Positions 24,226-34,788 of a stretch of 64,000 bases of DNA are shown here, one piece after another. Position 1 is the stretch's first letter. Every line of letters starts with the position of its first letter. Below the pieces are notes generated by a model. The model was given only the letters and a program-made list of their open reading frames with translations. It was not told the DNA's origin and did no database searches. The stretch is taken from positions 1 to 64,000 of the forward strand of contig WGMM01000013.1 in NCBI GenBank assembly GCA_016125085.1, in the 5' to 3' direction. The stretch is from a bacterium. Lineage in GTDB: Bacteria > Planctomycetota > Planctomycetia > Isosphaerales > Isosphaeraceae. A program made the translations under genes and the position numbers.

Positions 24226-26178
24226 TCACTCGAATGTCCAGTAGACGAAAAGATAGGGGTCGAAGGCGATCGTGCCGGTCGGATAGAGGTAATATTCCGG
24301 ATTCCATGGATCCTGGTAGAGCGGTTCGGTCGCAGAATTCGACATCTGGGGGCCAATGGGGTCGGTGACCGAACTGCCTGACAATCGGAAGTCGACTGGT
24401 ACGGATCCTCCGAGGACCGACAATTCGGCCCTGTACTCGCCAGGTGCGATAAAGCCGGTGACGCTGCTGAGCGTGTCGCCGGTCAAACCATCCATCGAGA
24501 AAACCATGTTGCCCGAGACGTCGTAAATCGAGAACCGCACTCGAACACCGACGGGGCCTGACGCTGTGAGAGCGAATCCGAAGACCTGCGTTTCGGCGAT
24601 GTAAAGTGTCGTGCTCAGGTCGGTATCGGTGGGAATCACTCCTTCCGCGAACGTGGTGAGTTGCGTGGCACGCTGGCTGAAGGCGAGGTCGAGCAGGTAA
24701 TTGCCGACTTCGCCATCTCCGACTCGCACATAATAATCGTTGTTTGCAGGCAATCCGACGGCTTGAATCGTGAACGTGCCGTTGCCGTTGGCCAGAATCG
24801 TGGCCGGAATCAGGGTCTGGTGAGAATCGTAGACCGAGATGCGCTGCACGGCACCGTTCGGATCGACGGCGCGAACCGTGGCGTTCAGAACGACGGGTTC
24901 GCCGTTGGTCGTGCTCGGAGATTTGAATTTGTAGTAGTCGACGTCGGAACTGTCGCTCTTGCTGGCCGTGATGCGGTAATGGGAATTCTGCGAGAACCCG
25001 GCGGTTGGAGAAAGTGTCGCGGCGGTTCCGAAAGTATCGTTCGATTTGACGTCGTCATTGAATCTCGCGGAATTCGGTTTGAGCAGGAGATCCGCGATAT
25101 CTCGGGGGCTCACTCCGTCATAAGGGCCCGTCATGACTTGTTCGAGCCGGGACTCATCTACGATATTTCGATCATCGAAGCTCACAGCCAGTCCGTAGCG
25201 CCCGACCGCGAAGGCCGTCCCGGCGACCGCCTCGACCTTCACATAATATTTATCGCTCGGCTGGACGTTCGGCAGTGTCAACTCCACTGTATCGCCATGA
25301 GTGCCGGATGCGGAAACGCTCCCGATTTGCGTTCCTTTGACGTCGAAAACGCTCAATCTTGGTGATAAAAGGCTGATTCCGCGTGTCTGGAGTCGGATAG
25401 TCATCGGGCCGGAATAAGTATCGAGCACGGGAACGTAGAAGAAGTCCGCGTCCGGTCGGGTCGTGATGTCGCCAAAAATCACGAGAGGAGCCGAACCGTC
25501 GAAATCACTGTTGAATTTGATGCGCGTGGCGTTCTTGATGTTCTCGTTGCCGGTTTTGCCTTCGTTGGCGTCCGGCGATCTTGTGCCGTAGAGTTTTCGG
25601 ATTTCCGCGATATCCGAGACGCTCAAAGATGTATGGATATCGTAGGGTTCGTGCATGACGGAGGCAGGATCCTGGCTGGATTCGAGCCCCAGTGCGTGTC
25701 CGATCTCATGAAGCGCGACAGAGTAAAGCGATACGGGATCGAAACCTGAATGCGAATTCAGAAAGATGTCGCCGGCGAGCGAATCGACGATCGTCGGGTC
25801 GGGCGGAACCGCTTCCGCCAGGACATCGCTCATGGGCAGGGAGCCGATCCGAATGTCTCCGAACCTCTGGTCGCCTTGCGGAAGGCCTGAGGAGCCGAAG
25901 CCGGCTCCAGCGTCATCGATGAGTCCGAAATTGACGTTTGCGACTTCCGACCAGGTTTCGAATGCATGCAGCAGAACGCTCTGCCATTCGGCTCGAGGCA
26001 TTTGGGAATCGAGTGATGCGAAAAGCGTGCTGGGGTCGTTCAGAGCTGAGGTTCCGTCGGGCGCGAAGCTGACGGTCAGGTGGGCAGGATCGATCCAGGG
26101 AACGCCGAACTGGGCCGGGGTCGCGCGATCTTCGAGGCATTCGGTCGCCAGGCGGAATTTGCGGGTTTTTCTCTTCAT
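24226..26178 (-). CDS. Secreted matrixin-like metalloprotease with PPC-type repeats
   Basis: 650 residues from the ATG at 26178 (MKRKTRKFRLATECLEDRATPAQ); the longer frame to 26289 is not conserved. The LECLEDRATPA-like start is a planctomycete export/anchoring motif. Residues 25-200 form an M10-like domain with the zinc motif HEIGHALGLESS and a Met-turn (DPASVMHEP). The usual third histidine (HExxHxxGxxH) is a serine here. The rest contains bacterial pre-peptidase C-terminal type beta domains (ADFFYVPVLDTYSG, DVDYYKFKSPST) involved in secretion or binding. It is downstream of the sigma factor and kinase genes, 107 bases after the kinase stop, and may be their target or co-transcribed. Activity is uncertain because of the missing ligand. 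Confidence 0.8.
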   Translation of the reverse strand: MKRKTRKFRLATECLEDRATPAQFGVPWIDPAHLTVSFAPDGTSALNDPSTLFASLDSQMPRAEWQSVLLHAFETWSEVANVNFGLIDDAGAGFGSSGLPQGDQRFGDIRIGSLPMSDVLAEAVPPDPTIVDSLAGDIFLNSHSGFDPVSLYSVALHEIGHALGLESSQDPASVMHEPYDIHTSLSVSDIAEIRKLYGTRSPDANEGKTGNENIKNATRIKFNSDFDGSAPLVIFGDITTRPDADFFYVPVLDTYSGPMTIRLQTRGISLLSPRLSVFDVKGTQIGSVSASGTHGDTVELTLPNVQPSDKYYVKVEAVAGTAFAVGRYGLAVSFDDRNIVDESRLEQVMTGPYDGVSPRDIADLLLKPNSARFNDDVKSNDTFGTAATLSPTAGFSQNSHYRITASKSDSSDVDYYKFKSPSTTNGEPVVLNATVRAVDPNGAVQRISVYDSHQTLIPATILANGNGTFTIQAVGLPANNDYYVRVGDGEVGNYLLDLAFSQRATQLTTFAEGVIPTDTDLSTTLYIAETQVFGFALTASGPVGVRVRFSIYDVSGNMVFSMDGLTGDTLSSVTGFIAPGEYRAELSVLGGSVPVDFRLSGSSVTDPIGPQMSNSATEPLYQDPWNPEYYLYPTGTIAFDPYLFVYWTFE

Positions 26179-26285
26179 CGTCGTTCTCTCGGGTTCGGGG
26201 CGGTTCGCCCGGCGGCTTCTTCGATTCAATATTCCGCGATCGGCTCGGTCCGGCTTGATCGCGGAGCCGAACATCCGCTTCGAAT

Positions 26286-29072
26286 TCAATCCGTTCGCGA
26301 CAGCGATATCGCTGCCTGGATCAATTCCAGAAATCTGTTGTCGCCGTGAACGGCCTTCAAGTCGTTGTCCTTACGCATCGTCCTGGCCCATGATGGGTCC
26401 TGACGCAGCGCGAGTCTCAACAGTTTCAGCCCCTGGGTGATTTCCACGGGCCCGGGTTCGCCGATCAAATAGGCGCAGGCGGCCTGATAGAGGATCAATC
26501 CGTTCGTGCTTCGCGTGCAAGCGGCCGCATCGGCGTGGGCTTCGGTTTTGTGCCCGAGTCGAGCATGCAACACCGCACGGCCGGCACGGTCCGCGATCGA
26601 GTCGGGGGTCATCTCCAGAACGCGGTCGAGAGCAGCAAGGGCCTCCGCGGGCCTGCCGAGATTTTCGGACAGAACGGACGCCTTGTCACGCCAGGCAGGC
26701 AGGAATTCCACATCTTTCGCCAGGGCTCGATCGAAATCCGCCAGGGCCTCGACAGCTGAGTCCGGACGATTCCTCAGTCGCTCCTCGCCTCGAATGGCGA
26801 GGCCACGGGCGTCCGTAGGATTCGCGTCGAACACGCGGGCCAGGTCGGCATCTGCCCCTGGCTTGTCGCCTTGCCGCCGCTTTGTCTGGCCGCGGACGGC
26901 GTAGAGCCTGACGTGGCGGAATCCGAGGCGTTCGGATTCGTCGAAATCGGCGATCGCACCCGACGGATCCCCCGATGCCTGGCGGGCGATACCCCGATCG
27001 AAATACCCTTCCGCACTGCCAGGCCGTAAAGCCAGGAATCGGTCGAAATCCGCGATCGACTGTTTGTGTTCACCGATCTCGATACGTGCGACGCCTCGAT
27101 GAAACCAGGGCCAGGGTGCGGCTGGATCCAGGCCGATGGCGGCAGAGTACGCTTCGACAGCTTCGCGATGCCGGCCGAGACGGGCCTGGACCGAGCCGAG
27201 CGTCATCCATGTGGCGATTCTTGACGTCCCGTTTCGAGTCGACTCGATCAGCGATTCGGCCTTCTCCGGCAGTCTTTTGCCGGAGATCGCATTCGCCACG
27301 GAATCGCCACCGAATCCGGCTGTCACGTATCTTGCTTCCTCGCTTCGCCTTCGTGATTCGCCGTCGGGGGCCAGTCCGGCCGCGATGGTCAAAGTTTCGG
27401 CCAGATCCTTCATGATCGCTTGACGATCTTCGGACGAGACAAGGCGCATCATGGGCCCCTGCTCCCACGATTTCTCCTTGATGCCGTATCGACTCGTGAT
27501 GTCGTCGATTCGGTTCAGGAGATCCGTGGATTCTTCGGAATTCGGATCCGCGTGATAGACGGACGACGCGACCTCATGCAGCGAATCGCGCAGCCGCAGT
27601 GCTTCGAGCTTCGTCGCGTGACGTTTCGTCGAGTACCAGCCGGCAAGCACGACAAGCAGCAGCAGCGCTGCGATCGAACCGATCGAGCTTCCCGAAACCA
27701 GTTTCGGGTGGCGCCGAATCCATTTCCCGAGCCGTTCGCGGGGAGAAGGATCGGGGGCGAAGCGAAGCGTTCGATCCTCAAGTTGCCTGCGTAAATCTTC
27801 CTGCAAATGCCTGGCGGATTCATAGCGTTTCGCCGGTTCCGGGGCAAGGCATTTGGCGACGATCGAGGCAAACGCCGGCGAAGGAGCATCAGGCCACCAG
27901 TTCCTGTCGAAAACTCTGGTGCGATCCGCGATGGTTTCGGCGATCGGCAGATTTTTCGAAATGTCGCGGTCAGGCCAGGGCAACCGGCCTGTCATCGTTT
28001 CGAAAAGCAGCAGCCCGAGAGCATAAATGTCGGACTGCACCGATGCGGCATCTTTGCGGTTTTCGATCTGCGAAATGCACTCGGGCGCCATGTATCGAAA
28101 AGTGCCGCCGATGCCGGCGATTTCAGCGTGAGCCGAGTCGGACGCCAGGTTGAAATCGAGAAGCATCGGCGTGCCGTCGTCGGAAATCAGCACATTCGCC
28201 GGTTTCAGATCCCGGTGCAGCACGCCGGTTTCATGGGCATGCGCAAGGCCTTCGGCGATTTCAGCGCCGAGCGTCATTACGGTCGATGCATAAGGCATCC
28301 GGGCGAATCTTGCTGAGCCTTTCAGAGCGGACCTGGAAGGGGCATGAGCACCGGAGGATTTCGAATCGACGGGTAGCAGGTCCGAGACGATTTGGCCGGT
28401 AATGGGGCTGCCATGAACTTTTCTCACGGCGGTGATCAGGTTTTCGAACGTATTTCGCCCGAGAAACGGCATTACGATCGCCTGAAACGGGCCGACCTGG
28501 TGCAGCGAGTAGATCGGAACGATGTTCGTATGCTGAAGCCGTGCGAGAGTCTGGGCTTCACCGATGAATCGCGACGACAGTTTGACGGCGACGCGGCGGT
28601 GAGCCAGGTCGCTCTGCCGGGCCAGGAAGACCCGTCCGAACGCGCCGGAGCCGAGTTCGGATTCGAGCACGAATCCGGGAGGAATCGTGGTGCCTGCTGG
28701 CGGAAAATCATGCGATTCGATCGCGCTCGATGCGAGTTGGGGCGTACCCGAGGCCTGGCGTAGCCGCGATTCCTCGACGACCAGCGCATGCACCGCGGTC
28801 TGGTCGACGAACAGTTCCGGATATCGCGTGCGATAGTGGTCAAGCCCGCGTCGCTCGCCCCGCTCCCAGGACAGTTCCATGTCGACACGCAGCAGTTCGA
28901 CGAGAACGTCCTGCCGTCTCGGGTGTTCTTGCGGGGGTAGGAAGTCGGAAGGATCGGCGAAGCCTCGAACTGCGGCCCGCTCGAACGACTCGATGTATGA
29001 GTCGAGCTCCGGTTCGAAACCGGATTCGACGGCGATCGCCAGTGATGAGATCCTGTCAGGGCTAAGCCTCAT
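26286..29072 (-). CDS. Membrane Ser/Thr protein kinase with C-terminal TPR repeats
   Basis: 928 residues. An N-terminal helical region of about 130 residues (typical of planctomycete kinases paired with ECF sigma factors) leads to the kinase domain: glycine loop [15 protein letters not shown] lysine, [10 protein letters not shown] catalytic loop and YMAPE. The usual DFG is DFN ([10 protein letters not shown]). One transmembrane helix ([18 protein letters not shown]) follows near residue 470, then at least six TPR units (for example [25 protein letters not shown]) that would lie outside the cytoplasm. The ATG at 29072 overlaps the sigma factor's stop by 11 bases, so the two are coupled. Probably senses an envelope cue through the TPR part and acts with the sigma factor. 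Confidence 0.9.
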   Translation of the reverse strand: MRLSPDRISSLAIAVESGFEPELDSYIESFERAAVRGFADPSDFLPPQEHPRRQDVLVELLRVDMELSWERGERRGLDHYRTRYPELFVDQTAVHALVVEESRLRQASGTPQLASSAIESHDFPPAGTTIPPGFVLESELGSGAFGRVFLARQSDLAHRRVAVKLSSRFIGEAQTLARLQHTNIVPIYSLHQVGPFQAIVMPFLGRNTFENLITAVRKVHGSPITGQIVSDLLPVDSKSSGAHAPSRSALKGSARFARMPYASTVMTLGAEIAEGLAHAHETGVLHRDLKPANVLISDDGTPMLLDFNLASDSAHAEIAGIGGTFRYMAPECISQIENRKDAASVQSDIYALGLLLFETMTGRLPWPDRDISKNLPIAETIADRTRVFDRNWWPDAPSPAFASIVAKCLAPEPAKRYESARHLQEDLRRQLEDRTLRFAPDPSPRERLGKWIRRHPKLVSGSSIGSIAALLLLVVLAGWYSTKRHATKLEALRLRDSLHEVASSVYHADPNSEESTDLLNRIDDITSRYGIKEKSWEQGPMMRLVSSEDRQAIMKDLAETLTIAAGLAPDGESRRRSEEARYVTAGFGGDSVANAISGKRLPEKAESLIESTRNGTSRIATWMTLGSVQARLGRHREAVEAYSAAIGLDPAAPWPWFHRGVARIEIGEHKQSIADFDRFLALRPGSAEGYFDRGIARQASGDPSGAIADFDESERLGFRHVRLYAVRGQTKRRQGDKPGADADLARVFDANPTDARGLAIRGEERLRNRPDSAVEALADFDRALAKDVEFLPAWRDKASVLSENLGRPAEALAALDRVLEMTPDSIADRAGRAVLHARLGHKTEAHADAAACTRSTNGLILYQAACAYLIGEPGPVEITQGLKLLRLALRQDPSWARTMRKDNDLKAVHGDNRFLELIQAAISLSRTD

Positions 29073-29649
29073 GAATCAGCCCGTGCAGCTTGTTCTGGAT
29101 TTCGTGGAGAATCCGTTCGACCGAACGTTTCGATCGCCCGGTTTTCTCGGCGATTTCAGCGACTTCGTGGCGTTCGATCCGAAGCATGAGGATCTCGCGA
29201 TAACTCGGCGGCATTGGCGTAACGAGTTCGTCGATCGTCAAGCGGAGGGCTGTCAGTGCAATATCTTCCTGGCCGCCTGAGGTGCGTTCCACGATTTCGC
29301 CGCCATCCGTCACGCGCAAGTCACGCTTGCCGGCGTAGTGATGGTTCGCGACTTCACGGATCTTGTTCAGACCGATCACCAGGAACAACTTCCACAACTC
29401 CTCGCCATCAGGCGCTTCGTACTGCCCCAGTGCCGCTCGACGGAAAAAGGTTCGAAAGACCGACTGGACAATATCTTCCGGATCGACCCGCTGCTTGAGA
29501 TCCGGCGCCACTCGCGTGGAAGCCAGATTGAACAGACGATGCGCGTAGCGTTTGTACAACTCCGTCGCGGCATCGTTCTCTCCTTCCCGAAATCGACGCA
29601 GGAGCGTCTGATCGGTCAAGTCGTTCTCGACATTCTCGTCTTCTGTCAT
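29062..29649 (-). CDS. ECF-type RNA polymerase sigma factor (planctomycete kinase-linked group)
   Basis: 195 residues from the ATG at 29649, which gives the normal family length. In-frame alternatives are an ATG at 29826 and a TTG at 29853; none has a strong ribosome site, so the start is uncertain. Region 2 ([29 protein letters not shown], then [16 protein letters not shown]) binds the -10 element and core polymerase; region 4 ([25 protein letters not shown] and [12 protein letters not shown]) binds the -35. No anti-sigma gene is adjacent; instead the kinase gene overlaps its 3' end, the usual layout in planctomycetes, where phosphorylation is thought to control the sigma factor. The 316-base gap beyond 29853 shows no other feature. 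Confidence 0.9.
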   Translation of the reverse strand: MTEDENVENDLTDQTLLRRFREGENDAATELYKRYAHRLFNLASTRVAPDLKQRVDPEDIVQSVFRTFFRRAALGQYEAPDGEELWKLFLVIGLNKIREVANHHYAGKRDLRVTDGGEIVERTSGGQEDIALTALRLTIDELVTPMPPSYREILMLRIERHEVAEIAEKTGRSKRSVERILHEIQNKLHGLIHEA

Positions 29650-30169
29650 CACGGCTCGCCTGAGAGCTTCGATTTCGGCAGATCCATCCGCCAGAATTTT
29701 TTCGGAGTTACGCAAGTCACTCCTGGTCAGTGATTTGCGGTTTGGCTCTGCCAGGTCTTCGTCGTCGGGCAGACCAGTTCGGGATGAATGAATCTCGAGA
29801 GAGAGGGAATCGGACGATCGTGTCATACTATCCGCGATATTTCTCGAAAGCAATTCTTGCCGATCGATGAAACTTCATGTGATGGTACTTCGAATGGCTG
29901 GCCGATCATTCTGAAGTCCGTTCGATTTCGTCGAAGATTCAGTCGGTCATGTCACGCTTGGTGCCAGTTCGAAACGACGATTCCGAATCCTGAGTTGAGT
30001 CTGACATGCGTAAAGGAACCGGACTCCGGTTTTGAAGTAAGTTGCCCGCGCGTGAATCGCAAGCATGCGAAACGAGCGAATCCGAATTTCGAAGAATTTT
30101 GGCGGATACCGGTGATCGAATCGAATTCTCCAGGAGTCATGATCACTCGATTCATCAGGAGAGTTCCGA

Positions 30170-33100
30170 ATGTCCGCACAATGGTTCCGCAATCGATTCC
30201 GCAACACGACTCGCCGCCGCAACCTCAGGGCCTTCGGGCCTTCGCTGGAATGCGAAAAACTCGATTTCCGCATCGTTCCGACTTACCTGCCCCCGGTCAG
30301 TTTCCCGGTCGGTGCGAATCCCGCGGGAATCGCCGTAGGCGATTTCAATAACGACGGAAAGGATGATCTTGGGGTCGTAAATCAGGCCGTGAGCGGCTCC
30401 GTAAGCGTGCTCCTGAGCACCGGCGGTGGTGCGTTTCTGCCGAAAGTCGACTATGGCACAGGAGCGTCTTCGTTCGATGGAACCACTGGCGACCTGAACG
30501 GCGACGGCAATCTCGATCTCGTTGTCGTCGGTTCCGGGGTAAGCGTGCTTCTGGGCAACGGAGACGGTACTTTCAATGCACAGGTATCGTACGCACCCGG
30601 CTTGAACGCCCATTCGGTGAAGCTTGGGGATTTCGACAACGACGGGTTTCTCGATGTCGCCACGATGAATGCCGGAACGACGAGCGTGCTCCGCGGCAAT
30701 GGCGACGGAACGCTGCAGGCACCCGTCTTTTCGCCGGTCAGCGGCAATTCGATCAACCTGGTCACGGGCGACTTCGACCATGACGGCAATCTCGACGTGG
30801 CCACGTCCGACACGACCAGCATCGGTACCGTCAACGTACTGAAAGGCCGGGGCGACGGCAGCTTTTCGCCCATGGTAAGCTACTACGCCTTTTCGGCACC
30901 CGTGTATCTGGCCACTGGCGATTTCAATAACGACGGCTACGACGATTTCGCCTGCCCGAACTCATACGCGGCCAGCGCGATGACGATTCTTCTGAACAAT
31001 GGCGACGGCACTTACGGCGCTCCGCACACGTATTCGATCGGTCAGACCGGTTACGAAATCGAAGTCGAGGATTTCGACGGCGACGGCAACGACGATTACG
31101 CCGTCCGTGGCGGCAGCTCCTACATGGTGCATTACGGTAAAGGCGACGGCACATTCTATCCGGAAGTGGTTTATTCCACTCCCGCCGGTCGCTTCGAAGC
31201 TGGCACCCATGGCGACTTCGACAATGACGGGGCCGTCGACTTCGCCTATCCGAGCACGAATGGTGTCACGGTCGTCATGAACGCTCACGACGATGTCTCG
31301 AACCTGGCGGGGGCTGTCTCTTTCCGGATCACGGCACCGGCATCGACGACTTCCGGCTCATCCGTGCCGCTGACGATTTCGGCCGTCGACGCTGATGGCA
31401 ACGTCGTTCCGGGCTTTCTGGGTACCGTCTATCTGACGAGCGGCGACCCAGCCACGACCTCCGCGACATCCTACCGCTTCACTGCCGCGGACGCCGGCAC
31501 GCATGTCTTCTCCAGTTCCGTGAAACTTGTGACTTTGGGCACGCAGACGATCACGGCCACGGCGCCGATGATGGGATCCGTATCGACCACGATCGAAGTG
31601 ACGCCCGCGATCAGCAAGCTTAATGTTTCGGCACCCGCCACAACTGCCGCCGGAGATCAGTTCACTGTTACTGTGTCGGCGATCGACGCGCTCGGCAATG
31701 TGGCTACTGGCTACGGTAGCTCGATTCAGTTCACCAGTTCCGATGTCCAGGCGGGGTTGCCCGGGAACTACACGTTCACGCCGGAAGACGCCGGGACGCA
31801 TACGTTCGTAGTCACGCTCAAGTCTGCCGGACCTCGATTCATCAGCTTGCTTGAACTTGGCGGGACAGCCAGCGGCGGAGCGACGGTGAACGTCACTCCC
31901 GGGGCCGTCGCATCACTCACATTGGCCGGCGGCAGCGGAGCCATCGGCGTGGCCCGACCGATCACGATCGTGGCCCGTGACAATTTCGGCAACAATGTCA
32001 GTGCCTACACCGGGACGGTGCATGTGACCAGCTCTGACACAGCCGCCGTTGTTCCGGCTGATGTCGCCTTGGTCAACGGCATCGCGACTGTGAACGTAAC
32101 GCTGATGACCGTCGGAACGCAGACGATCACGGCGACCGACGTCGCTGATGCGACCATCACCGGGACGATATCGAGCGACGCGACGCCACCAGTACCAGCC
32201 CGATTCGTCGTCGAAGGATTCCCGGCCACGACCGCTGGCGTGGCTCAGACCTTCACCGTGACAGTTCAAGATACCATCGGCCAGTTGGCGACGGGCTTTG
32301 TCGGCACGGTCTACTTCTCAAGTTCCGACATCCAGGCCGGTTTGCCCGCCAGCTACACCTTCTCGACCGCGGATGCCGGCCGCCATACCTTCACGGCGAC
32401 ATTGAAAACGGCCGGTGCCCAGACGCTGTCTGTGCTTGATTCCAGCGGATCCCTGACCGGTTCGCAGGCAGGAATTCAAGTGACGGCCGCCGCGTTCGCC
32501 AGTTATCGACTTTCGGTTCCGAATCTGCCTGACAGCAAGGGGCATATTCTTGTCACGGCAGGTGAGGATATCGCACTCACGGTACGTGCGACCGACGCTT
32601 ACGGCAATACGGTCACGAACTACCGAGGCAAGGCGAAGTTCACCAGCACCGATACGAAGGCCACCGTTCCGACGGATTACTCCTTCACGACTGCAGACGC
32701 TGGAGTGCACACCTTCAATGTCTCACTGAAGACGGCCACCGCAAATGGAATCTTCTGGTCCTACAACGTCGTAGACGCATCGCTCTCGACTGCAACAGCG
32801 ACGATCACCAATTTCGAAGTGACGAACGCCGCAGCCTCGAAGTTCGTGATTTCGGTGCCTTCGAACATCACCGCCGGAACCCCATTCGACCTGAAAGTCA
32901 CGGTTCAGGACGCATTCGGGAACAGGGTGAAGAACTACTTCGGAACGATCCATTTCTCGAACACTGCGGGATCGATCGGTTTGCCTGAGGATTACACCTT
33001 CACGATCGACGATGACGGCGCTCATATCTTCTCCGTCACGCTGAATACCACAAGCACCCAGACGATTACGATTTTCGACGTGCTGACGCCGACGCTCTCA

Positions 33101-33187
33101 TCAAGTGTCCAGGTCACTCCGAAAGTCGCGAAGTCCAGCGGCGGCGGCGGTGGCGGCGGCGGTGGCGGTGGTGGTAAAGGCAAATAA
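30170..33187 (+). CDS. Large surface protein: FG-GAP propeller plus Ig-like repeats
   Basis: 1005 residues. The N-terminus is basic with an LECEKLDFRIVP motif resembling planctomycete LExLExR export signals. Residues 40-370 contain six or more FG-GAP/VCBS units with Ca-binding DxDxDGxxD loops (GDFNNDGKDD, GDLNGDGNLD, GDFDNDGFLD), forming a seven-bladed propeller. Then come about six Ig-like repeats of roughly 95 residues (for example FTVTVSAIDALGNVATGY, GLPGNYTFTPEDAGTHTF) related to Big-1/hemagglutinin repeats. The protein ends with a glycine run of about twelve and KGK. Likely an extracellular adhesion or matrix protein. It is monocistronic: divergent from the sigma factor, convergent with the E2 gene. 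Confidence 0.85.
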   Translation: MSAQWFRNRFRNTTRRRNLRAFGPSLECEKLDFRIVPTYLPPVSFPVGANPAGIAVGDFNNDGKDDLGVVNQAVSGSVSVLLSTGGGAFLPKVDYGTGASSFDGTTGDLNGDGNLDLVVVGSGVSVLLGNGDGTFNAQVSYAPGLNAHSVKLGDFDNDGFLDVATMNAGTTSVLRGNGDGTLQAPVFSPVSGNSINLVTGDFDHDGNLDVATSDTTSIGTVNVLKGRGDGSFSPMVSYYAFSAPVYLATGDFNNDGYDDFACPNSYAASAMTILLNNGDGTYGAPHTYSIGQTGYEIEVEDFDGDGNDDYAVRGGSSYMVHYGKGDGTFYPEVVYSTPAGRFEAGTHGDFDNDGAVDFAYPSTNGVTVVMNAHDDVSNLAGAVSFRITAPASTTSGSSVPLTISAVDADGNVVPGFLGTVYLTSGDPATTSATSYRFTAADAGTHVFSSSVKLVTLGTQTITATAPMMGSVSTTIEVTPAISKLNVSAPATTAAGDQFTVTVSAIDALGNVATGYGSSIQFTSSDVQAGLPGNYTFTPEDAGTHTFVVTLKSAGPRFISLLELGGTASGGATVNVTPGAVASLTLAGGSGAIGVARPITIVARDNFGNNVSAYTGTVHVTSSDTAAVVPADVALVNGIATVNVTLMTVGTQTITATDVADATITGTISSDATPPVPARFVVEGFPATTAGVAQTFTVTVQDTIGQLATGFVGTVYFSSSDIQAGLPASYTFSTADAGRHTFTATLKTAGAQTLSVLDSSGSLTGSQAGIQVTAAAFASYRLSVPNLPDSKGHILVTAGEDIALTVRATDAYGNTVTNYRGKAKFTSTDTKATVPTDYSFTTADAGVHTFNVSLKTATANGIFWSYNVVDASLSTATATITNFEVTNAAASKFVISVPSNITAGTPFDLKVTVQDAFGNRVKNYFGTIHFSNTAGSIGLPEDYTFTIDDDGAHIFSVTLNTTSTQTITIFDVLTPTLSSSVQVTPKVAKSSGGGGGGGGGGGGKGK

Positions 33188-33218
33188 TACTCGCCCGGCG
33201 GCTTCGCCGTGCGACCGG

Positions 33219-33248
33219 TCCCAGGCGATCCGTCCGGATCGCCTGGGA
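33219..33248. terminator. Bidirectional hairpin terminator
   Basis: TCCCAGGCGATCC (33219-33231) and GGATCGCCTGGGA (33236-33248) form a perfect 13-bp stem with a 4-base loop, followed by TTTCGG on the plus strand. It lies 32 bases after the stop of the FG-GAP gene and between convergent genes, so it can serve the plus-strand transcript and possibly the minus-strand catabolic operon. Confidence 0.7.
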
Positions 33249-33414
33249 TTTCGGCATTATGGCGAGAATGGCGTATCGACTCGTTCTTTCCGATTTCGAA
33301 TACGGAATGAAGATCGAAATTCACAAGTTCGTTTCGATTCCGTTCGATGATCGATCGTTCCGGAGAATCGCAGTGGGTCGAGAACTCCCCGAACGGGGTT
33401 CGATCCTTCTCCGA

Positions 33415-34737
33415 TCAGCCGAAATTCAGACAGAATGCGGCCGGGTCGGAGACAGCCTGTCCTATATCCCGCAGGAATGCGGCTGCCGGTGCACCATCGA
33501 CAGCCGCGTGGTCGAAAGTCAGGCTCAGGGTCATCCTGAGCCGGGCGACGACGCGGTCGTCCTTCATGAATACAGGCTCGCGGCGGATCGCGCCCAGTCC
33601 GAGGATCGCGATCTCGGGATAATTGATCACAGGTGTGAAGCCATCGATACCGAACGATCCGAGATTCGTGATCGTGAACGTCCCGGACCGCATCGCATCG
33701 CCTGGGAGTTTGCCAGTGCGTGCCATTTCGATCAGGTGACGCGACTCCGCCGTAATTTCCGGCAAAGTTTTGCTGGAAATCGATTTGATGACCGGTACGA
33801 GCAAGCCTTCGGGCGTGTCCACGGCGATGCCGATGTGAATCTCATCCGGCGTTACTTGATTCAGACCCTGGTGCGTATCGTCCCAAATCCACGCCATGGC
33901 CGGATGGGCCTTGAAGACACGAGGCAGCAAGGCGCCGATGATGTCCGTATACGCCGGGGGCAATTGAGGGGTTGCAGCTTTCAGGCGTTCACGCAGTGCG
34001 ACAAATTCCGTGACGTCGACCGTCGTGTGCAGAGTGACCGGGACGGTCATTTCCTGGCTGCGGCGCAGACGATCGGCAATGGCGCGGCGGCGTGGCGAGA
34101 GTTTCTGGCCCAACGGTTTCGCTGCCGCCTGATGGCTTGTTCCGTGGGCCTGACTGGCCGCCAGAATGTCCGCCTCACGAATTCTTCCATTTCGCCCTGA
34201 GCCTTTCAGGGATCTCCAATCGACACCAAGATCACTGGCAGCGCGCCTGGCCCTGGGGGTGGCGACGATTTTGCCAATGCTGGACGTTGCGATCGCATTT
34301 TCCCCGATACGGTTCTCAGCAGCAGCGGAAACGTCGTCCTTGGTGATCAAGCCAGAACGGCCCGAACCCGTGATCGAGCCCAGTTCGATCCCGAGTTCCG
34401 CCGCCATGCGCCGGGCCGCGGGCCCGGCGGCGATGTAAGGAGGCTCCTCGGCCTTTGACTGTTCTTTTGCGGAAGAGCTTTCAGGCGGGTGTTCGCCAGC
34501 GGCGAGCAAATATCCCAGAAGCGTACCCACTTCCACCCGGGTTCCGGCTGCCGGTGCGTTCGGCGGAATATGCAGCGAACCGGCTTCGACGGCTTCGATT
34601 TCCTGCACATTCTTGTCGCCTTCGAGTTCGAAGATCGCATCGCCGCGAGCGACGATATCGCCCTCATTTTTCAGCCAGCGGACGAATGTCCCCTCTTCCA
34701 TCGACCAGCCCAGTCGCGGGATCCGTATCTCATGCAT
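33415..34737 (-). CDS. 2-oxoacid dehydrogenase E2, dihydrolipoyl acyltransferase
   Basis: 440 residues. Lipoyl domain at 1-80 with the modified lysine in LEGDKNVQE; two peripheral-subunit-binding domains (AAGPAARRMAAELGIELGSITGSG and ATPRARRAASDLGVDWRSLKGSG), where one is usual for short E2s; and a catalytic domain ending in the active-site HAAVDG. Transfers the acyl group from E1 to CoA. The E1 gene ends 52 bases upstream. No E3 (lipoamide dehydrogenase) is seen nearby, so it must come from elsewhere. Acetyl groups from pyruvate or acetoin are the usual substrates of such E1-E2 pairs; branched-chain types are also possible. Confidence 0.9.
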   Translation of the reverse strand: MHEIRIPRLGWSMEEGTFVRWLKNEGDIVARGDAIFELEGDKNVQEIEAVEAGSLHIPPNAPAAGTRVEVGTLLGYLLAAGEHPPESSSAKEQSKAEEPPYIAAGPAARRMAAELGIELGSITGSGRSGLITKDDVSAAAENRIGENAIATSSIGKIVATPRARRAASDLGVDWRSLKGSGRNGRIREADILAASQAHGTSHQAAAKPLGQKLSPRRRAIADRLRRSQEMTVPVTLHTTVDVTEFVALRERLKAATPQLPPAYTDIIGALLPRVFKAHPAMAWIWDDTHQGLNQVTPDEIHIGIAVDTPEGLLVPVIKSISSKTLPEITAESRHLIEMARTGKLPGDAMRSGTFTITNLGSFGIDGFTPVINYPEIAILGLGAIRREPVFMKDDRVVARLRMTLSLTFDHAAVDGAPAAAFLRDIGQAVSDPAAFCLNFG

Positions 34738-34788
34738 GATTTGACTTGGTCGCCTCCGGAGGGAGTTCTGTCGGTCGGGCTTCGCCGC

